Source: Acididesulfobacillus acetoxydans
GTDB taxonomy: Bacteria; Bacillota; Desulfitobacteriia; Desulfitobacteriales; Desulfitobacteriaceae
NCBI RefSeq assembly: GCF_900016645.1
Contig: NZ_CDGJ01000005.1
Reading direction: 5' to 3' (one strand)
DNA length: 64,000 bases
Numbering within the stretch: the stretch's first letter is position 1; every line of letters starts with the position of its first letter. The position numbers were made by a program, and so were the translations under genes. The notes under the pieces were generated by a model. It worked only from the letters and a program-made list of their open reading frames with translations, was not told the DNA's origin and did no database searches. Positions 13,667 to 21,740 of this stretch are shown one piece after another.

Positions 13667-15010
13667 AACTGATTTCCAAGTTTTCACCGGCCTGCCGGTC
13701 GTCCTCCTGGTTTCTTCCAGCGCGACCCTTCCTTGAGCCAGCAACGTTTTCAATGCGCCAGCAATTTTTCCGCTTGACGTGTGCTTTTGGAAATTGATGT
13801 AAACTTCCGTTTGTGTTTTTGGGCCCTCCTGTAGGAGGTCGAGAATCTTTTGTTGTAGACCATCCTCCGCCCGCTCACCGAAGACGAACCTTGCCGACTG
13901 GCTGCAATACTCCCAAAGTGCCGTAGCTGCCAGCAAGTGCTCTCGCTGAATCACGTCGGATTGATCCAGCAAAGCGTAAATCAACGCCAAACGCATGACC
14001 TGCGCTTCGCTCCGGGCGGTTACGGCCCCGAGAAGGCCACTCGCTCCCTGCGCCAGCTCCGAATAGACGATCTGCCACATGTGCTGGGAGTCCTCATCTC
14101 GCTTTACCTCGTGGGTGTTTCGGGCTGACACAACGGCTGACCGGACTCGCTCTGCCAAGTCACGAAGTATGTCGTCCTCTAGAGGGCAAGCGTCCGGAAG
14201 TAACTTTGACCGTCGGACGCACACCCATAAAAATCGATTAGAAAAACCATTGAAGTTTTCAGTCTCGCTTAATGTCCTTGTCAGTTCGTCGCGCGTGATG
14301 TGCCCAACGACGGAAACGTGTGCGCCCGTTGCCCTCGCAGGGGAATTCTTGGTCAACACCTGCAACGTCTCCCCGTCCCATGCCCGACGTACTACGGGGG
14401 AGAGCGTGTTTCCCTGACGACTCATGACCTTGAGCATACTGGCGAATTCACCCTCAATAACAAGGATTCGCTTGTCAGAGACGCCGGGATCTGTGATTAC
14501 ATCTTGGTAGTCAATGACAACCCCCTTTTCCTTACGGGGTTGTTGCTCGATAATGGGATCGCGGACAGCCCAGATTAGCCCCTCCCCTGTGGACAGACCC
14601 GAGGGGGTTTTGTATTTTGCCCATTCCGGCTCAATCTTGGCAAATAGATCGCGAACCCATCCCCACGATGATCCTTTTCGACCTTTAGCGGATTCGCCAA
14701 CCAAAACGGCGAACAGGTTCGTGTAGTGTTTGTCTGCGCCAGCTTGGAAATATGGACCCCGACCAACAATGTTTCCGAACCCAATCAAGAAATTCACAAG
14801 GAGCGCCGCCTTGTCACTTTCAGAATGAGGCAAGATGTTCGCCACAACTTCTCCCGCTAACCCATGTAGTGCCTCCCGCGGCAGAACCGGCCACTCCGGA
14901 ATAAGGGGAAAGGCCGACTCGCAAACCCTTTCCGCTACCTCACGCGCTTCCTGCTCCTGTCTTGCTTTTACCAGTTCCTGCGCCTTCGCTAAGTTTTCAA
15001 TAAGTCCCAT
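13640..15010 (-). CDS. Primase-associated ATPase, DUF3987-like (replication)
   Basis: About 456 residues from the ATG at 15010, which overlaps the stop of the zinc-finger gene by 14 bp; this start (MGLIENLAKAQELV) was chosen over upstream codons for that coupling. It has a degenerate Walker-A-like stretch (VLVGESAKGRKGSSWGWVRDLF, about 105-125), a Walker-B-like RILVIEGEFASML, HVSVVGHITRDELTRTL and FSNRFLWVCVRR, all features of DUF3987/YfjI-type proteins of phages and plasmids. The C-terminus is winged-helix-like. Together with the upstream CHC2 protein it should form a split primase-helicase that replicates the excised element. Its 3' end runs into iteron-like repeats. Confidence 0.8.
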   Translation of the reverse strand: MGLIENLAKAQELVKARQEQEAREVAERVCESAFPLIPEWPVLPREALHGLAGEVVANILPHSESDKAALLVNFLIGFGNIVGRGPYFQAGADKHYTNLFAVLVGESAKGRKGSSWGWVRDLFAKIEPEWAKYKTPSGLSTGEGLIWAVRDPIIEQQPRKEKGVVIDYQDVITDPGVSDKRILVIEGEFASMLKVMSRQGNTLSPVVRRAWDGETLQVLTKNSPARATGAHVSVVGHITRDELTRTLSETENFNGFSNRFLWVCVRRSKLLPDACPLEDDILRDLAERVRSAVVSARNTHEVKRDEDSQHMWQIVYSELAQGASGLLGAVTARSEAQVMRLALIYALLDQSDVIQREHLLAATALWEYCSQSARFVFGERAEDGLQQKILDLLQEGPKTQTEVYINFQKHTSSGKIAGALKTLLAQGRVALEETRRTTGRPVKTWKSVAQKAQKAQ

Positions 15011-15584
15011 AAGTTCCACCACCATCCAGAAGGATAAAAATTTTGCCATCGTCTTCCGTGATAATGGCATCAATCAGGTGTTCTAAGTTAATTAACAATT
15101 CCATCGTTTCATCGTCCACTGTTTCAGGCTTAATCATCTGCAAAAGGTTGTCGCGCATGTCGCAGGCCATCCGGAAGAGCGAATCTACACCCTGCTTCCA
15201 CGCGCGTTCCAGCTCTCGCCGCTCCTGCCGCTCCCGAATCTCAGCCCGTTGCTCTCGGCTCAAGGGTTTGTCCCGCTCGACCGCAAGGCCGAAGTCTGAG
15301 GCAATCAGCCGGGCGGCTTCAAGGGCCGTCAGTCCGTAGAGCTTAGCGACGAAGTCAACCCCATCCCCGCTTGTTCCGCAGCCAAAACAGTGGAAACGAT
15401 CCCCTTTAAAGGATAACGAAGGGTTTTTGTCCTCGTGGAATGGGCAGACCACCCAGAGCTTCCCGGCCCGAAGCGTGAGTGGGTTCGGGGAATAGCGTTT
15501 AAAGATTTCCCTAAGAGGAATCTCGCGGATAAGCTTGAAAACATCTTGATTTCCTGATATGATTCCCATATAGGAATTACTCAA
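14997..15584 (-). CDS. CHC2 zinc-finger protein (DnaG-type primase N-terminal domain)
   Basis: A 195-residue protein consisting of a DnaG zinc-binding domain without the TOPRIM catalytic part. The zinc motif is C-x2-H at VVCPFHEDKNPS and C-x2-C at FHCFGCGTSGDGVDFVAKLYGLTALEAA, about residues 47-75. A charged helical region (REQRAEIRERQERRELERAW) follows. In mobile elements such stand-alone CHC2 proteins work with a separate ATPase/primase, which here is the next, overlapping gene. It probably recognises template DNA when priming replication. Confidence 0.88.
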   Translation of the reverse strand: MSNSYMGIISGNQDVFKLIREIPLREIFKRYSPNPLTLRAGKLWVVCPFHEDKNPSLSFKGDRFHCFGCGTSGDGVDFVAKLYGLTALEAARLIASDFGLAVERDKPLSREQRAEIRERQERRELERAWKQGVDSLFRMACDMRDNLLQMIKPETVDDETMELLINLEHLIDAIITEDDGKIFILLDGGGTYGTY

Positions 15585-15602
15585 ATTGTCACCTCGATTC
15601 TC

Positions 15603-15635
15603 CCCCGGCCTGCGCAGCCGGGGTTTTTGTTTTTA
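15603..15635 (+). terminator. Rightward terminator lying antisense to the replication operon
   Basis: CCCCGGC-ctgcgca-GCCGGGG followed by TTTTTGTTTTTA on the plus strand. No plus-strand gene ends here, so it either stops antisense transcription of the primase genes or works as a hairpin in the leftward leader just before the 15584 gene. Confidence 0.55.
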
Positions 15636-15648
15636 TAGGAAACCCGAA

Positions 15649-15870
15649 TCAGCAGGCGATAGTGTCTTTTTGACCTTGCCTTTCAAGCCATGCAACGAAT
15701 GCCTTTTTGGCCACCAAATGTTTTTTGCCAATTTTGAAGCCAGGGAAATCCGCTCTCTTAAAGAGCTCATAACCTGTCGCCAATTGACTATTTAATATTC
15801 GAGCGATTTCGCGGGGCCCAAGTATATCAGGTGCATTTTCGATAAGAAGTGGATTTTTTGCAGTAATCAT
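15649..15870 (-). CDS. Excisionase-like helix-turn-helix protein
   Basis: A 73-residue protein with a MerR/excisionase-type HTH (DILGPREIARILNSQLATGYELFKR, then FPGFKIGKKHLVAKKAFVAWLERQ). This HTH_17 layout, with the wing around K-I-G-K, is used by Xis proteins and by small regulators. GAGGAGG precedes the ATG. It is first in the leftward replication operon and faces the divergent 16160 gene, so it may act both as directionality factor for the integrase and as regulator of the operon. Which role holds cannot be told from sequence. Confidence 0.8.
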   Translation of the reverse strand: MITAKNPLLIENAPDILGPREIARILNSQLATGYELFKRADFPGFKIGKKHLVAKKAFVAWLERQGQKDTIAC

Positions 15871-16102
15871 AAATGTAAAATACCTCCTCTTGAGTTTACA
15901 TCCCTTTTTTACTTCAACTGTCTCTTCCGTGTCGTTTCCGGCGCGCTCGCTTGCTGGCTCACTTCATCCTACTTTAATCGACGGAATTGCACCGTCCCTC
16001 GTGGCCTCGTCAAGGTCTTGGCTCGCGTATCCTTCGGTCACAGTGACGTTATGTTGTTTTCAAAGAGCGAGTTGTCAAGGAACGGTTGTTGCTGAATTTG
16101 CC
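15871..16102. other. Divergent control region between HTH gene and the orphan cargo gene
   Basis: About 230 bp that must hold the leftward operon promoter. No good -35/-10 pair is visible for the minus strand. The plus-strand promoter lies at its right edge. Confidence 0.4.
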
Positions 16103-16131
16103 TTGTTTTTTCTCGTTTGATATCGTATAAT
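16103..16131 (+). promoter_or_regulatory. Promoter of the 16160 gene
   Basis: TTGTTT (16103-16108), 17-bp spacer, perfect TATAAT (16126-16131). The start would be about 20 bp before the GTG codon, giving a short leader that carries the doubled sequence GGGGTGTACA. Confidence 0.7.
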
Positions 16132-16159
16132 TAAAGAATAATATAGGGGGTGTACAGGG

Positions 16160-17284
16160 GTGTACAATGTAGACATAGAGACACGACCAAAATTGCGACC
16201 ATCCAAACTAAAACTTACCCCACGCAATAATGTAGAATTTTGGTTGGAGTGGGACCCTTCCCCTGGGGGGAAATTTATCCCCCAAGGAGAATTACTTCAG
16301 TTCGAGAAAGATTTTCGGATACTCATAAAAGCTGCCAGTTTGTTGCAATACCCTCCGTCTCGCGCTAAAGAGTTTTTGCAAGGGAATGAATACGACCTGT
16401 TCCAAAAAGTAAATGGCAATGGCCTCAATAACCCGGAAAGCCCGCTACTGCATTTTTGGGAACGGTACGGGCCACCCTTTCAGGTAAAAGGAAACCGCAT
16501 GCCCCTCAGTTCCCTAATTGGGACAGCCCAATGGGTTCAGGAAATTTTAGACATTTACCAACGCATAACCGCACCGGAACGAGCAATGCCGCCAGCCGTT
16601 GGATTATTACGGGATGATTTCATGGCAACAGCCTTCGCCTATGAAGCAGAACACCGGGATAAAATTCCTAAGTATTGGATCAAGGTGTATACCGCTTTCT
16701 TCACTGAAATGCCCCAAACCCAATGGATACCCTCTGATAAGTTCCCCCGTCCAAGAGTAAAAGGTTCTGAAGAGTATTGGTCAAAACTCCCTTTTGTGCT
16801 ACCTCATCCCCCTTGTGAAATGCGAACCCCATCGAGGGAGGATCTTAAAGAATGGCAACGCAAGAACCTAATTTTTAACATTACCCATTATTTGTCAAAG
16901 CAAAGGGTGTCTTTCACTGTGGGGAAATCGCTTCAACTCAAAGGGTATTTGACCGATCTTTTGTCTTGCTTTCTTTTAAACACACTGGAAACAATAGAGG
17001 GATTGAAACCCAAAAGACTTTGTGAGTGTGGTTGTGGTGAATCGGTGTATGGTTCAGGAAAATTTGTTAACCGCAGGCACTACGAGAAAGCAAGAGATTC
17101 TCGCCCTGATAGAAAAATAAAGTCTGGGCTCCGTACTAAGAAAATTAGGTTGGAGATTACTGAACAGCAACATAGGGAGCTGTGTAAGGAGGTAGATGAT
17201 CTATTTAAGAATAATAATTCTGAGCAGTACATCCGAGAGAAGATCGAATTACAGTTGAGAGACATAAAAAGAGCCGGGAAATAA
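16160..17284 (+). CDS. Orphan protein of unknown function with C-x-C-x-C motif (element cargo)
   Basis: A 374-residue protein from a GTG start; TAGGGGGTG precedes it by 6 bp. Residues 25-110 (FWLEWDPSPGGKFIPQ, FLQGNEYDLFQKV) and 150-260 are mixed alpha/beta without a recognised fold. Around residue 290 the segment RLCECGCGESVYGSGKFVNRRHYEKARD resembles the zinc-ribbon/CGNR-like ends of some Firmicute regulators. The C-terminus is a charged coiled coil (LEITEQQHRELCKEVDDLF). It alone reads rightward at the tRNA end of the element, with own promoter and terminator and AT-richer composition, the place where satellites and ICEs carry cargo such as defence genes. No function can be assigned. Confidence 0.75.
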   Translation: MYNVDIETRPKLRPSKLKLTPRNNVEFWLEWDPSPGGKFIPQGELLQFEKDFRILIKAASLLQYPPSRAKEFLQGNEYDLFQKVNGNGLNNPESPLLHFWERYGPPFQVKGNRMPLSSLIGTAQWVQEILDIYQRITAPERAMPPAVGLLRDDFMATAFAYEAEHRDKIPKYWIKVYTAFFTEMPQTQWIPSDKFPRPRVKGSEEYWSKLPFVLPHPPCEMRTPSREDLKEWQRKNLIFNITHYLSKQRVSFTVGKSLQLKGYLTDLLSCFLLNTLETIEGLKPKRLCECGCGESVYGSGKFVNRRHYEKARDSRPDRKIKSGLRTKKIRLEITEQQHRELCKEVDDLFKNNNSEQYIREKIELQLRDIKRAGK

Positions 17285-17296
17285 CTCCCGGCTTTC
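17273..17296 (+). terminator. Terminator overlapping the end of the 16160 gene
   Basis: GCCGGGA-aataac-TCCCGGC stem (17273-17279, 17286-17292) followed by a short TTT; the stop codon lies in the loop. Confidence 0.55.
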
Positions 17297-17333
17297 GCCT
17301 TGCCCTGTCTATTCCTTTTTGAGCTCGTCCCCG

Positions 17334-17355
17334 TTGTGGTCAAATTTAGTGGTCA
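17334..17355. repeat. Integrase arm-type repeats, right end
   Basis: TTGTGGTCA at 17334-17342 and the variant TTAGTGGTCA at 17346-17355, matching the three repeats inside the left end. They sit 25 bp from the right 93-bp repeat. Confidence 0.6.
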
Positions 17356-17379
17356 AAATGCTTCATATGTAAAATAAAG

Positions 17380-17496
<117 letters not shown>

Positions 17497-17593
17497 AAAC
17501 AAAATCTATTATAACGCAACTCACGAGAATTGCAAGACCCAATCCGGTTCTAACTCCCCCAACTTGATCGTAGACATTAGTGGGGGGGATCTC

Positions 17594-18376
17594 ATGAAAA
17601 ACACACCACTCGACCCGGAAGTTTTCTATGTCCAGAAACTCTATTACTTTTTCTTTCTTATCACTTTGTCCTTCATGACTGGGCTGATCTGCGGCTGGCG
17701 TTTTGGCTGGAAGGCAGGGGTTTTGGCTTTCTTAGTTGGTCTTGTCCTTTCTTATCTGGCCATGCTGTTCAAGAAATCTTTCGCGCTGCCGGACAGGAAG
17801 ATCGTCGCCAAGCGTATGGCCAAGGAAATCTCCCAGGCTGCCAGCCCTTTGGTGATCGCCCGCTTCGCCAGTCAACTTTACTATTACCTAAAAGAAAAGG
17901 ACAGAGCGATCTCCTTGCTGGAACAATTTTTGCCCAGTTCCGATCCCTTGGTCTGTGCCACCCTGGCGGAGATTCATCTCAGGGAGGGAAAAAGCCGCAA
18001 AGCCCTGTCGGTCCTGCACGACAACCCTTATGCCCTGGCCAATCCGCTGTTACTCGCCACCCAAGCTCACATCCTGCGTCAGAACGGCAAGACTGCGGAA
18101 GCTGTCAAACTTTATGAACGTTCTCTCCGCCTGGCGAAAGGCGCCGGATTTCCGCACAACGGCGCCCATAGACTGACTCAGGCTCTCTTGACAATAAGTT
18201 ATACGGCGAGTATTCATCACGCCCTGGCCGACTGCTTCCTGGAACTGAAAGATACCGCCGCAGCCAAAAAGCATTATCGAGCCGGAAACCGCCTCTTGGT
18301 CGATATTTCCCTCTGGCGTTCCTCAAAGCCCAGGTTATCGCGCCTTTCCGCGAAATCCTTTACAAAATCCAGCTAA
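17594..18376 (+). CDS. TPR-repeat membrane protein
   Basis: About 260 residues from the ATG at 17594 (GGGGGGGAT just upstream); an earlier in-frame start lacks a ribosome site. Two membrane helices lie near residues 17-60 (YYFFFLITLSFMTGLICGW, AGVLAFLVGLVLSYLAML), and the rest is cytoplasmic TPR-type helices (residues 105-240: RAISLLEQFLPS, LVCATLAEIHLREGKSRKAL, LATQAHILRQNGKTAEAVKLYERSL, HHALADCFLELKDTAAAKKHY). Such proteins are scaffolds; the partner is unknown. It is the first chromosomal gene to the right of the tRNA and stands alone. Confidence 0.8.
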   Translation: MKNTPLDPEVFYVQKLYYFFFLITLSFMTGLICGWRFGWKAGVLAFLVGLVLSYLAMLFKKSFALPDRKIVAKRMAKEISQAASPLVIARFASQLYYYLKEKDRAISLLEQFLPSSDPLVCATLAEIHLREGKSRKALSVLHDNPYALANPLLLATQAHILRQNGKTAEAVKLYERSLRLAKGAGFPHNGAHRLTQALLTISYTASIHHALADCFLELKDTAAAKKHYRAGNRLLVDISLWRSSKPRLSRLSAKSFTKSS

Positions 18377-18763
18377 TCCCCTATTCTTTTCTCTATTTTC
18401 CCCGTTCTAAGTTCCCTATTCCAACAAAATTCATTGCGTCTTTCCATTATAATGTGACTAAGCTATTTCATCCGCTAAGATCGGACAAACACCCGAAAAT
18501 ATAGACGAGATAAAAGACATACAAGTAATATGGAGAATACAGGAAACACAAGTAACACAAACACAAGCAGCACAGGAAATACAACAGATACAAGAAATAC
18601 AAGAAATACAAAAGATACAAGAAATACTAGAGACACAAGAGACACAAGAGACACAAGAGACACAAGAGACACAAGAGACACAAGAGACACAAGAGACACA
18701 AGAGACACAAGAGGTACGGAGTACACTAGGAATAAAAGAGATATAGGATCGGAGGTATGCCAA
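18377..18763. other. Intergenic region with a long 9-bp minisatellite
   Basis: Apart from the minisatellite (18533-18718) it has only the leader of the 18764 gene. Frames run through the repeat on both strands (repeating RDT on plus, CVS on minus) because the unit is a multiple of three; neither is convincing as protein. Confidence 0.6.
18533..18718. repeat. 9-bp tandem repeat array (about 20 units)
   Basis: Nine perfect copies of AGAGACACA (18629-18709), preceded by about ten degraded copies (such as AGAAATACA and AAAGATACA) from 18533. It lies just upstream of the ribosome site of the 18764 gene, with an open in-frame extension, so copy number could alter leader length or an N-terminal RDT-repeat tail. 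Confidence 0.9.
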
Positions 18764-18994
18764 ATGCTGCCAAACAATGATGAGGCCTTGCGTTTTTTGC
18801 GTGAATTCGAGGTTTCCTCCCGAGACTACCTGAAGGAAAAAGGAGTCGGCGAGCGGGAAATAGCCAATGCGCAGCTCGACATGCAGTGGAATCTGCTGCA
18901 CACGATCCTGCAGCAGCATCCTTTGCCGGTGCGCCGCCGCCAAGCGGGTCCCCGACGACCCGCGTCCAGGAAAGCCCGGGCCACAATTGCCTGA
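18764..18994 (+). CDS. Small hypothetical protein downstream of the minisatellite
   Basis: A 76-residue protein starting at 18764, chosen because GGAGG lies 8 bp before the ATG. Residues 1-50 (DEALRFLREFEVSSRDYLKEK, IANAQLDMQWNLLHTILQQHP) form two amphipathic helices; the end is very basic (RRRQAGPRRPASRKARA). An alternative start at 18530 would add an RDT-repeat tail encoded by the minisatellite. The gene converges on the cyclase gene with 13 bp between stops. Function unknown. Confidence 0.55.
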   Translation: MLPNNDEALRFLREFEVSSRDYLKEKGVGEREIANAQLDMQWNLLHTILQQHPLPVRRRQAGPRRPASRKARATIA

Positions 18995-19007
18995 TTTTTT
19001 CCGGCGT

Positions 19008-20576
19008 TCAAAAGGCAAAGCGTAAATATTTCTCCCAAGCTTGTATCACTGTTAAAGCCGTGGCCAGCGGTTCTTCATAATTCCAACCCTTGGCATAAAT
19101 TCCTCGGTAAGACGGTCTAAATGACCCGGCAGGCTGTTGCTCCCCTATCAGCCGTTCTACCCCTTTACCCAAGGCCTCTTTTTCGCCCCGTTTCCCCGGG
19201 TAACCGACGGCCGACAGACCCAAAGCGGTCTCCGCCACGGATGAACCCCAGGATCCGTCCGGGTTCTGCGCCGCCCAGAGAAAATCCTGCGCCTTGCGGC
19301 GGGCCAGAAGTATCTTGCGCGCTCCTGTCCAATTTTGCCAGTTGAATCTCCATTTTCCTAAAAGCTCGGCCAGTTGCGCCGTTCCGTAAATCGGACCCTC
19401 GAACCAGACGGAATCAAGAGCTCCGCTGGTTTTCTGTTTTGTCAGGAGCCACTCCAACCCCCGGACCATGGTTTGATACGCGTCGCGGCTGCGATGCCGC
19501 CCAAGGGCTTCAAGAATATGAAGAGTCACATCCGTGCTCCGGATGTAGACCGGAAAGCCGCACTCCAAATCCGGCGGTTTTCCCCTGAAAGAGGGAAAAG
19601 TGCCCCAACTCCCATCCCGGTTCTGCAGGCGTTTGAGAAGTTCCACTCCCTTGCGGCTTTCCGGCGAAGCGGATAGGCCAAGCAAAGCCACCGCCGTATC
19701 ATCCAAGTCCGGTTGGGTATAAGGTGAAGTACTGCCATAACTGCCGTCGGCATATTGCCCGCTTTTAAGCCGCCGCTCCGCTTGCGCCAGGAGTTCTGCC
19801 TCTTCTCGGTCGCGTCCCCCCATGATGTTCAAAGCCCAGCCTACCGACCAGTTTTGCAGATGATCGAAAGCCGGCCAACTCCCATCCCCATACTGCTTGC
19901 GCACGAGCCACTCTCCCGCCTTCCCGACTTTGTCACCGGCAAAGCGCCAGCGTACCAACGCCAGGAGGGCCAGGCTCGTTGCCACAACATCCTCTGACCA
20001 AGAGCCGTCGCCCATCTGAAAATCCACTAAATACTCAGCGGCAGGGCGGATGCCCTGGCTTTCGTTCGAGGCCAGGAGGGCGGCGGCGACAACGACCGGC
20101 CGCCCGTAAGCGGGGAGTTTCCTCAACACGGCTTCGCGCAGGATCCCGGGTAAGGCTATTTCCTCCGGGGTTGGACCTTCCAGCCCGGGTACGACTTTTT
20201 GACCCAGGGAGAGAATCATTTCTGAAAACTGCCGGGCCCGGCTGAGGAGCACCACTCGGCTGAGCCAACCCCCTTGGCCGCTTTGAGTCACAGCCTGAAC
20301 CAGGCGGGAAATTTCCGGGTCAGGGGAATCCCCCGGATATTTTCCCCATCCCTGACCTTGCCGCTGTTGCCTGAGCCAGGTTATACCCCGTTTCTCCGCT
20401 CCCCCGAAATCCCGGCCTACGGTCAGCAGGGCCAAGACGGCAAGAGCCGTCGCCCCCGGGCTCGCCGAAACCCCATGAGCCTCGTCCAACTTTCCTGACA
20501 GGATCTGGCGCATACCGGTGAATACGAACTGCCGGGCCTGGGCCACGGCCTTTTCCACTTCTCTTTTCTCGACCAT
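19008..20576 (-). CDS. Squalene-hopene-cyclase / prenyltransferase-repeat family protein
   Basis: A 522-residue alpha/alpha-barrel protein with repeated QW-type motifs (MGDGSW, YGDGSW, QNRDGSWG, QNPDGSWG) and the segment PDLDDTA, which matches the D-x-DDTA catalytic motif by which class II triterpene cyclases protonate squalene. True SHC or sporulenol synthase is about 630 residues; this is about 100 shorter and lacks obvious membrane-insertion segments, so substrate and activity are uncertain. No squalene-synthase genes are adjacent. If active it would make hopanoid- or sporulene-like lipids that stabilise membranes or spores. Cofactor-free, membrane-associated enzyme by family knowledge. 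Confidence 0.75.
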   Translation of the reverse strand: MVEKREVEKAVAQARQFVFTGMRQILSGKLDEAHGVSASPGATALAVLALLTVGRDFGGAEKRGITWLRQQRQGQGWGKYPGDSPDPEISRLVQAVTQSGQGGWLSRVVLLSRARQFSEMILSLGQKVVPGLEGPTPEEIALPGILREAVLRKLPAYGRPVVVAAALLASNESQGIRPAAEYLVDFQMGDGSWSEDVVATSLALLALVRWRFAGDKVGKAGEWLVRKQYGDGSWPAFDHLQNWSVGWALNIMGGRDREEAELLAQAERRLKSGQYADGSYGSTSPYTQPDLDDTAVALLGLSASPESRKGVELLKRLQNRDGSWGTFPSFRGKPPDLECGFPVYIRSTDVTLHILEALGRHRSRDAYQTMVRGLEWLLTKQKTSGALDSVWFEGPIYGTAQLAELLGKWRFNWQNWTGARKILLARRKAQDFLWAAQNPDGSWGSSVAETALGLSAVGYPGKRGEKEALGKGVERLIGEQQPAGSFRPSYRGIYAKGWNYEEPLATALTVIQAWEKYLRFAF

Positions 20577-20725
20577 GCGGACCTCCCCACCGTTAACACA
20601 ACTTCCATATTTATACTATGGTTTATGTTAAGGTGGGGCACAAAGTGTCACCGAGTCTTACGGGACCGGAACCCCGAACCTCCCTATGGCGGCTGAAGCC
20701 AGGGGCATACGGCTAAGCCTCTTGG

Positions 20726-21178
20726 TCATGATCCCGGACGCACGTGGCGGCGAATCTCATCCCGGGCCAGAGCGTCACAGCGATTGTTAAAGGCATTGTC
20801 GGCATGGCCTTTGACCTTGAGCCACTCAACTTCATGCCTCTGGGCCTGAGCCAGCAGGTCCCGCCAAAGATCCGAATTCTCCACTGGCTTTTTCTTAGAA
20901 TTGAGCCAGCCGTTTCTAAGCCAACCGGCAAACCAATTTTGGCGAAAAGCATTGATCAGGTAAGCGCTGTCGCTGTAAAGCCGCACCCGGCATGGTCTCT
21001 TCAGCGTTCCCAGCGCCTGACACGCCGCCGTCAGTTCCATCCTCTGATTGGTCGTCGCCGCCTCATATCCTGACAGTTCTTTCTCCCGCCCCTCATAGAG
21101 CAGAATGGCGCCCCAGCCTCCGGGACCGGGATTTCCGGAACAGGCGCCGTCGGTATAGATTTCCACCGTCGTCAGCAT
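20726..21178 (-). CDS. rnhA: Ribonuclease HI
   Basis: About 150 residues with all four catalytic carboxylates of RNase HI: Asp in YTDGACSGNPGPGGWG, Glu in NQRMELTA, Asp in LYSDSAYLI and Asp in NNRCDALAR. A basic handle region (LRNGWLNSKKKPVENSDLW) is present as in the E. coli enzyme. It cuts the RNA of RNA-DNA hybrids and removes replication primers and R-loops. ATG at 21178 follows GAAGGGTGAG; a GTG two codons earlier is possible. It lies downstream of the GNAT and thpR genes, probably in one operon. Confidence 0.95.
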   Translation of the reverse strand: MLTTVEIYTDGACSGNPGPGGWGAILLYEGREKELSGYEAATTNQRMELTAACQALGTLKRPCRVRLYSDSAYLINAFRQNWFAGWLRNGWLNSKKKPVENSDLWRDLLAQAQRHEVEWLKVKGHADNAFNNRCDALARDEIRRHVRPGS

Positions 21179-21208
21179 GGCCACTCACCCTTCGTCTACA
21201 CCAGCGGC

Positions 21209-21736
21209 TCACTCATCATCCGCCCCATTTTTTTCCTCCGCCGCCACATCCGTTGTCCTGCGGACTGCGTCACTTTCCGTTTCTCCGAAATCATAGATGA
21301 CGGCCACCTCATCACAGTTGGGGAACTTGACACAGTTAATACACTCTTTCCAAACCTTCTGGGGCATCTTCTCTTTATCGACGCGATGAAAGCCGCAGCG
21401 TTCAAAGAAAACCGGGCTGTAGGTCAAAGCAAAGACCTGGTCGCAGCCCAAAGCCTGGGCTTCCTCCGTTAAAGCGGCGACAAGGGTCTGCCCGACATGC
21501 TTTCCTTGTTCTTCCGGAGCTACGGCCAAAGCCCTAATCTCCGCCAGTTTTTCCCAAATAATGTGCAAGCCGCCGCAGCCCACAATTTTTCCATCCTCTT
21601 CCGCCAATAAAAAGTCCCGGACACTCTCGTAAAGTGTGTTCCGCGAACGTGGCAGCATGAGACCTTCCTCCGCAAAATGGTTGATCAGGGAGAGCATGTC
21701 CTCCACATCCTGAAGTCTGGCCTTGCGCAATTTCAT
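21209..21736 (-). CDS. GNAT N-acetyltransferase, ArgA-like
   Basis: A 175-residue GNAT protein. The acetyl-CoA-binding motif is AEIRALAVAPEEQGKHVGQTLVAALTEEA (about 65-95), followed by FALTYSPVFFERCGFHRVDKEKMPQKVWKECINCVKFPNCDEVAVIYDF. The CINCVKFPNC segment is typical of the short, stand-alone ArgA-type N-acetylglutamate synthases of Clostridia and Actinobacteria. That suggests a role at the start of arginine synthesis, but no arg genes are adjacent and the assignment is by family resemblance. It ends in an acidic, disordered tail. Confidence 0.8.
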   Translation of the reverse strand: MKLRKARLQDVEDMLSLINHFAEEGLMLPRSRNTLYESVRDFLLAEEDGKIVGCGGLHIIWEKLAEIRALAVAPEEQGKHVGQTLVAALTEEAQALGCDQVFALTYSPVFFERCGFHRVDKEKMPQKVWKECINCVKFPNCDEVAVIYDFGETESDAVRRTTDVAAEEKNGADDE

Positions 21737-21740
21737 CCGT

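Noticed and set aside
18458..19018. Long minus-strand frame with repeated CVSC residues
   Set aside because: It is created by the 9-bp minisatellite read on the other strand and runs through the 18764 gene; no ribosome site, improbable cysteine composition.
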